From an uncultured Collinsella sp. (GTDB lineage Bacteria; Actinomycetota; Coriobacteriia; Coriobacteriales; Coriobacteriaceae): 64,000 nucleotides of DNA. Where the stretch lies: positions 1-64,000 of the forward strand of contig CAAGEH010000003.1 in the NCBI GenBank assembly GCA_900768795.1, read 5' to 3'. Position numbers and translations under genes: made by a program. The number at the start of each line of letters is the position of its first letter. Position 1 is the first letter of the stretch. Shown in pieces: positions 59,485-64,000 of this stretch. A model generated the notes under the pieces. That model saw only the letters and a list, made by a program, of their open reading frames with translations. It was not told the origin of the DNA and made no database searches.

Positions 59485-60774
59485 ATGAACATCGTTCAGA
59501 AGGTTTGGTGCCGAACATACCAAACCGTATTCAGGATCGCGTTGCCGATCCTGCCGTATACCGAACCTAAAATCGCTCGCAGCGTTGACGATATCGCACC
59601 GATACTCAAACAGAAAAAGATAACTGCAGTGCTGCTTGTGACCGACCCGGGTATCGCAAAGCTTGGACTCGCTAAACCGCTCGAGCGCTCGCTCGCGGCC
59701 GCAGGCATCGATTGCGCGGTTTACGCAAACGTGCAGGCAAATCCAACGGTTGCAAATGTCGAGGAAGCTGCGGCGCTCTATCGCAAGCATAGCTGCCGAG
59801 CGATTGTCGGCTTTGGTGGAGGGTCTGCCATGGACTGTGCCAAGGGCGTGGGCGCGCGTATCGCACAGCCGCATAAGCCTATCAATAAAATGCGCGGGCT
59901 GCTGCGCATCCACCGTCCGCTTCCGTATCTCATCGCCGTGCCGACTACGGCAGGCACGGGTTCGGAGGTCACCCTCGCGGCGGTCATCACCGATGGCGAG
60001 ACCCACTACAAGTATCCCATCAACGACTTTGTTCTGATTCCGCGCATGGCCGTGCACGATCCGGCTTTGACCTGCGGTCTTCCTCCTGCGATTACGGGAC
60101 AGACCGGCATGGACGCGCTCACGCACGCGGTCGAGGCGTACATCGGGCGCAGCACCAATGCATATACGCGCACGGCGGCAAAGCGTGCGGTCTGTCTGAT
60201 TCATGACAACCTCATGTGCGCTTACGAGCATGGCGATAATGTAGAGGCTCGTGCCAATATGCTTGAGGCAGCGTATCAAGCTGGCGTCGCGTTCACGCGC
60301 AGCTACGTGGGCTATGTTCACGGAATCGCTCACAGCTTGGGCGGGCAGTACGGCATTCCCCACGGCTTTGCCAACGCGGTGATTTTGCCGCATATGCTGC
60401 GCGCCTATGGAGAGCATGCTGAGCGTAAACTCGCTGAGCTCGCGCGCGCGGCGGGTATCGCCCCCGATGCTTCAAAGGATAAACATGCTGCCGAGGCGTT
60501 CATCGCGTGGGTTGACGAGATGAACGAACAACTTGGGATTCCGCGCTTTATTGACGGAATCCGTGCAGCAGACGTTCCGACCATGGCGGCACATGCGGCG
60601 GCTGAGTCCAATCCGCTTTACCCTGTGCCCAAGCTGATGGATGCCAATGAGCTTGCAGAGATGTATCGCGTGGTAGCAGGGGGCGAGTTTGCGGATGAAC
60701 ACGCAGACGAGCATGCGCCATCGCTGAACGCAGGGGCAAAACCTGCCGCCTTCGCGACCGCATCTCGTGCATAA
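59485..60774 (+). CDS. Iron-containing alcohol dehydrogenase
   Basis: A 429-residue group-III dehydrogenase. The NAD-binding motif is GFGGGSAMDCAK. Metal ligands lie in VHDPAL (Asp region), GMDALTHAVEAYIG, HGIAHSLGGQYGIPHG and NAVILPHMLR. ATG 59485 follows AAGGGGGG, just after the minisatellite. It is followed by the aldehyde dehydrogenase gene 9 bp later. Together they could interconvert an alcohol, aldehyde and acid in fermentation; the substrate is unknown. Confidence 0.92.
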   Translation: MNIVQKVWCRTYQTVFRIALPILPYTEPKIARSVDDIAPILKQKKITAVLLVTDPGIAKLGLAKPLERSLAAAGIDCAVYANVQANPTVANVEEAAALYRKHSCRAIVGFGGGSAMDCAKGVGARIAQPHKPINKMRGLLRIHRPLPYLIAVPTTAGTGSEVTLAAVITDGETHYKYPINDFVLIPRMAVHDPALTCGLPPAITGQTGMDALTHAVEAYIGRSTNAYTRTAAKRAVCLIHDNLMCAYEHGDNVEARANMLEAAYQAGVAFTRSYVGYVHGIAHSLGGQYGIPHGFANAVILPHMLRAYGEHAERKLAELARAAGIAPDASKDKHAAEAFIAWVDEMNEQLGIPRFIDGIRAADVPTMAAHAAAESNPLYPVPKLMDANELAEMYRVVAGGEFADEHADEHAPSLNAGAKPAAFATASRA

Positions 60775-60783
60775 AGGAGCACC

Positions 60784-62166
60784 ATGGAAGCCAATCAGAT
60801 CGCGCAAATCGTCGAGAATCAGCGCGCTTATTTTTCAACGCACGCAACGTTTGATGTCGCCGCACGCAAGCGCGCGTTAAAATCCCTGCTCAACGCGGTG
60901 CGCAAACACGAAAACGATATCGCCGATGCGCTCAAGACGGACCTCGGTAAGAGCAACGATGAAGCCTATATGTGCGAAATCGGCTTGTCGATGTCCGAGA
61001 TCCGCCATCAGATAGGTCATGTGGCGCGTTGGAGCCGCGCACGTCTGCGCCCGTGCGATCTCGCCAACGCCATCAGCGTATGCAAAGTCAAACCGGTGCC
61101 GTACGGTGTGACGCTCATCATGGCACCGTGGAACTACCCGTTTTTGCTCACGCTCGAACCGCTTGTCGGCGCTATCGCTGCAGGTAACACGGTCGTTCTC
61201 AAGCCAAGCGCGTACTCGCCGGAATCAAGCGCGGTGCTGCGTCAAATCTGTGAGGAGGCTTTCGATCCACGCCTGGTCAAGGTGGTCGAAGGCGGTCGCG
61301 TGGAGAACGCCGCGCTGCTTGAACAACGTTGGGACAAAATCTTCTTTACCGGAAGCGTGCACGTGGGAAAGCTTGTTATGGAGTGCGCGAGCCGCAACCT
61401 TACGCCCGTCACGCTCGAACTCGGCGGAAAGAGCCCGTGCATCGTCGATTCGACGGCCAACATCAAGGTGGCGGCGCGCCGCATCGCGTTCGGCAAGTGG
61501 CTCAACGTGGGGCAGACCTGCGTTGCCCCCGACTATCTGCTGGTAGACGAGCGCGTGCACGATGAACTCCTCGATGCAATCAAGCGTGAGGCGCAGCAAA
61601 TGTATGGCAAGGATGCCATTTCGAATCCCGCATACGGCAAGATGATCAATCGCAAACATTTCGATCGCGTAAGCGGGTTGATCGACTCCAACAAGGTCGT
61701 TTTTGGCGGACGAACTGACGTGGCTACGCTCAAGATCGAGCCGACGATTCTCGATGGAGTCGATGCGGACGCGGATGCGGTTATGCAAGAGGAGATTTTC
61801 GGTCCCGTGCTGCCGGTCATCACGTATAAAAGCCTCGAAGAAGCGGAACGGTTTATTGAGAGCCGCCCAACGCCGCTCGCGCTTTACATTTTTAGCGAAG
61901 ACCGCGCGATCCAGCGCCGTTTTACCACGCACGTGCCCTTCGGCGGCGGCTGCGTCAACGACTGCATCATGCATTTGGCAACGAGCCATATGGGTTTTGG
62001 CGGTATGGGTGAGAGCGGCATGGGACAGTATCACGGGCGCGAGAGCTTCGATACGTTCAGCCATAAGAAGAGCTTGGTGAACAAGGCGACGTTTTTTGAT
62101 GCACCGTTTCGTTATGCGCCCTACGCGAGCTGGAAAAGCAAATTCGTAAGGATATTCGTGCACTAA
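60784..62166 (+). CDS. NAD(P)-dependent aldehyde dehydrogenase
   Basis: A 460-residue ALDH-superfamily enzyme of the class-3-like short type. The catalytic Glu is in LELGGKSP, the nucleophile Cys in NVGQTCVAP, and the dinucleotide region in IMAPWNYPFLLTLEPLVGAI. The C-terminal HLATSHMGFGGMGESGMGQY is typical. ATG follows AAAGGAGCACC overlapping the upstream stop, so it forms an operon with the alcohol dehydrogenase. Confidence 0.93.
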   Translation: MEANQIAQIVENQRAYFSTHATFDVAARKRALKSLLNAVRKHENDIADALKTDLGKSNDEAYMCEIGLSMSEIRHQIGHVARWSRARLRPCDLANAISVCKVKPVPYGVTLIMAPWNYPFLLTLEPLVGAIAAGNTVVLKPSAYSPESSAVLRQICEEAFDPRLVKVVEGGRVENAALLEQRWDKIFFTGSVHVGKLVMECASRNLTPVTLELGGKSPCIVDSTANIKVAARRIAFGKWLNVGQTCVAPDYLLVDERVHDELLDAIKREAQQMYGKDAISNPAYGKMINRKHFDRVSGLIDSNKVVFGGRTDVATLKIEPTILDGVDADADAVMQEEIFGPVLPVITYKSLEEAERFIESRPTPLALYIFSEDRAIQRRFTTHVPFGGGCVNDCIMHLATSHMGFGGMGESGMGQYHGRESFDTFSHKKSLVNKATFFDAPFRYAPYASWKSKFVRIFVH

Positions 62167-62551
62167 CGCGCCCGTGATTATGCCGCTAGCGGTCCCTGCA
62201 GCTTGACAATCTCTCTCGTGACCAGGCCGTCGGCTGCCCCTGCAGCTCGACAACTTTGCCCGTCTTGGCCGCCTGTTTGATCGCGTTGAGGTAGCAGAGC
62301 ATTTTGACGTTGTCTGCGGGCGCGGACCTTGCGGGCGCGGACCTTGCGGGCGCGGACCTTGCGGGCGCGGACCTTGCGGGCGCGAGCCTTACGTGCGTGG
62401 GCTGCCACGGTCCTTTGCGATCTGGCGACAGTTAGGGACGAGTCCTGGGCAAAGCGAATCGATTGCGCGTTATTCAACGAGGCGGCAAAGCCGCGCGGAT
62501 ACAATAGACCCAACGGTCGATTTTTATTTGGGGATAAAAGGGCGTGATGAG
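62167..62551. other. Gap with 15-bp tandem repeat
   Basis: About 385 bp with no gene. GCGGGCGCGGACCTT is repeated five times at 62316-62390 (the last with one change). A CCCTGCAGCTYGACAA repeat is near 62195 and 62237. Confidence 0.6.
62316..62390. repeat. 15-bp tandem repeat, five units
   Basis: GCGGGCGCGGACCTT at 62316, 62331, 62346, 62361 and, with one mismatch, 62376. A multiple of three, but no start or plausible protein uses it. Confidence 0.85.
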
Positions 62552-63289
62552 GTGCGCAGGGTTTGCGATGGGCACAGTGACGGGCGCGGTAATGGGCGCA
62601 GGGCCGAGCGCTGCAAAGTTCTCCTTGCGGTGGCGGTTGCTGCGTTGACGTGCGTATGCGCAATGCCACTTTGTGCGTGCTCGAATGCCAATACTGACGG
62701 GACATCCGCGACCGAAAACTATGACGAGGGTTCGAATGCCGACAGTCTTGAGGACATTCAGAAGAAGATCGACGCCCTCGATGCCAAAGATAACAAGGAC
62801 GACAAATCGGCCTCGGTCGATACCAACGCCACTGCCGAGAGCGTTGCCAAGCGCCTTCCGTATATCGGTATGCCTAAAACCCTGATCGATAAAACGTGGT
62901 TGGGCGCGCCCGATAAGGTGGATAAGGCGCTGGACAGCGGCAAATGGCAGGGCGGCACTCCGTATTATTGGTGCGCTAAAAATGGCAGCGACGATTACGT
63001 GTTCAGCGCGATCGTTATGGATGATTCCGTGGTTCAGGTTGATAAATACAATATGGGCACGGATTATTGGCTCGATCCAAAGAGCAAAGCGGAGCTCGTG
63101 ATGCCCAATCGAAAGGCGTCGGGCATGCAAATCGATAACAGCGATGCATTTGCCGTGCAAACAGATCCGTTCGACTACGATTCGCCTGAGGAATACGCCG
63201 ATAACGCTCAGAAGGAGTTTGCTGCGAGTGGCAGCTCGGACCCTTGGCAGGACGCATATACCTACTGGGAAGAGATGGTTCAGCAATAA
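62552..63289 (+). CDS. Putative lipoprotein with BamE-like core
   Basis: A 245-residue protein. Basic N-region, then VLLAVAVAALTCVCAMPLCA and the lipobox LCAC with acylated Cys43. A low-complexity Asp/Asn/Ser linker follows. The core (GMPKTLIDKTWLGAPDKVDK, then YYWCAKNGSDDYVFSAIVMD) resembles SmpA/BamE-like folds in outline. GTG 62552 is the best start, with AAAAGGG about 12 nt upstream, but it is not certain. The function is unknown; it is exported to the cell surface. Confidence 0.7.
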   Translation: MRRVCDGHSDGRGNGRRAERCKVLLAVAVAALTCVCAMPLCACSNANTDGTSATENYDEGSNADSLEDIQKKIDALDAKDNKDDKSASVDTNATAESVAKRLPYIGMPKTLIDKTWLGAPDKVDKALDSGKWQGGTPYYWCAKNGSDDYVFSAIVMDDSVVQVDKYNMGTDYWLDPKSKAELVMPNRKASGMQIDNSDAFAVQTDPFDYDSPEEYADNAQKEFAASGSSDPWQDAYTYWEEMVQQ

Positions 63290-63301
63290 TCGCGCTTGGC
63301 A

Positions 63302-63403
63302 GGTGTGATATCGCCTGGTTTTTGCCCCGTGTAAGTCGCCCGCCGTGTACTTACCCAGTTGCTCGAGCGTGGTGCGATATCGCCCGCTTTTGTCCCGTGT
63401 AAG
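63302..63403. repeat. Direct repeat of about 33 bp, two copies
   Basis: GGTGTGATATCGCCTGG... and GGTGCGATATCGCCCGC..., both ending CCCGTGTAAG, at 63302-63335 and 63371-63403. Confidence 0.7.
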
Positions 63404-63408
63404 CTAAG

Positions 63409-63520
63409 TGAGTAGGTTTTTGCGCCTCTGCTGAGTAGACGAATATTGAACAATCAATTTACCTGCGGTTTTGTTGGCCGATTTCGTCCGTATACTCGAG
63501 GGTTCTCGCAAAACCTACTT
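63409..63520. repeat. 112-bp inverted-repeat element (type B/C family)
   Basis: TGAGTAGGTTTTTGCG (63409-63424) mirrors CGCAAAACCTACTT (63507-63520). The inner CTGAGTAGACGAA mirrors TCGAGTATACGG. The centre contains TTTACCTGCGGTTTT (63458-63472), shared with element A at 19071-19083. Confidence 0.8.
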
Positions 63521-63705
63521 ACTTACTGCGAAGGCTGTATAACAGAGTGAAAATACGGGCATTTTCTGCCGGTTCGATTGGTTTTCGCGTCTGGTTTACG
63601 TATTTGCTTCGCGTTATCGCGTATATTCGACGGAAGCAGATCAGTGCGCATGCCCAAGGCGGCAGAAGAACGCGCTTTTGAGGTGACGGGGGCAAAACCC
63701 TGCCG

Positions 63706-64000
63706 CTAGATAACAATGCCCTCGCAATGGTCGCATTCGTGCTGGATGATTTGCGCGGTAAACCCGCGAAACATTTGCGTGCGCGTGTGCCACGCGGCGT
63801 CGAGCCAGGTTACCTTGATGCGGCGATAGCGTGTACACGGGCGCGCGCCGTCGAGCGAGAGGCAGGACTCCTCGGTCTGATACTCGTCGTGCTGCTCGAT
63901 AATGCGGGGGTTGAACATTACGAGCGTGTGGGAGCCTTCAGTTACAGCGATGACGCATTTGCGCTTGCCGATCATGTTTGCGGCAAGCCCCACGCATTCA
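63706..64000 (-). CDS. def: Peptide deformylase, C-terminal part (runs off right edge)
   Basis: The minus-strand frame enters from the right edge and gives the C-terminal 97 residues of a canonical deformylase, which removes the N-formyl group from new proteins. Motif 1 CVGLAAN, motif 2 EESCLSLDG and motif 3 QHECDH with the catalytic Glu are all intact. It contrasts with the Glu-less copy at 47731. Confidence 0.9.
   Translation of the reverse strand, partial: ECVGLAANMIGKRKCVIAVTEGSHTLVMFNPRIIEQHDEYQTEESCLSLDGARPCTRYRRIKVTWLDAAWHTRTQMFRGFTAQIIQHECDHCEGIVI

Larger units (their letters stand above)
63290..63705. other. Gap before the partial deformylase
   Basis: Contains a 33-bp direct repeat (63302-63335 and 63371-63403, core GATATCGCCYGSTTTT) and element C. 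Otherwise nothing is seen. Confidence 0.6.

Noticed and set aside
62316..62390. CRISPR array at the 15-bp repeats
   Set aside because: Units are contiguous without spacers.

Overview
The window looks like chromosomal DNA of an anaerobic, G+C-rich Gram-positive bacterium of the Coriobacteriia, most likely a gut Collinsella or close relative. This is inferred from gene families and style: an oxygen-sensitive pyruvate formate-lyase with its activase and an Fnr-type regulator, an N-terminal-rubredoxin (reverse) rubrerythrin, a LAxTG-anchored surface protein, a PdxST/PdxR vitamin B6 module, and mid-to-high G+C coding with strong Shine-Dalgarno sites. No rRNA or tRNA gene was found.

Layout. 1-4,022 is a scarred accessory region: one IS21-type element runs off the left edge and appears inserted in the istB of an older IS21 copy. 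It is followed by an AT-rich, broken polysaccharide-type membrane gene, a broken ugd and a truncated cyclase gene joined head to head at about 3,560. 4,134-7,480 holds a TetR regulator, a small membrane protein, BrnQ and a HigBA module whose toxin is interrupted. 7,573-17,269 is mostly housekeeping: a giant FtsX-type permease, prfC, a LOG-type nucleotidase, a VUT transporter coupled to an SDR, ung and rlmA. 17,366-23,170 has a MATE pump, a LysR gene with one nonsense codon, a VanZ-RDD fusion, rsmJ and rlmH. 23,437-27,689 is the anaerobic module pflA-pflB with a perfect Fnr-type site and an adjacent Crp/Fnr gene. 29,193-35,506 has mscL (zinc-ribbon variant), a TetM-like GTPase, an island-like gap with CRISPR-sized and inverted repeats, a serine recombinase, trmL and a CobW GTPase. 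38,131-40,146 is a thiamin salvage operon (thiM, thiamin-binding protein, thiE) under a TPP riboswitch. 40,413-51,297 has a HAD-LysR-methionine synthase block, a surface protein, an esterase and purine permease, a divergent deformylase, GntR, EamA and LysR. 51,604-57,725 holds an HTH-aminotransferase fusion with its own operator cluster and an internal start, an RGG-repeat protein, and pdxST with divergent pdxR. 58,405-64,000 holds the rubrerythrin, a Fe-alcohol/aldehyde dehydrogenase pair, a lipoprotein and a partial canonical deformylase.

Themes. Fermentation and redox genes (pfl, adh/aldh, rubrerythrin) fit an anaerobe; B1, B6 and methionine functions are each tied to visible regulatory sites. 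Intergenic DNA is rich in tandem repeats and in palindromic elements. At least two (57,889-58,001 and 63,409-63,520) belong to one family, and a third (19,009-19,133) shares their interior motif. Several genes carry single in-frame nonsense codons that could each be one transition away from an intact gene. The most unusual items are the XRE-type HTH/AlaA-like fusion with a second well-placed internal start, the RGG-tailed winged-helix-like protein with a structured leader and overlapping small ORF, the palindromic element family, and a two-copy CRISPR-sized repeat without cas genes.
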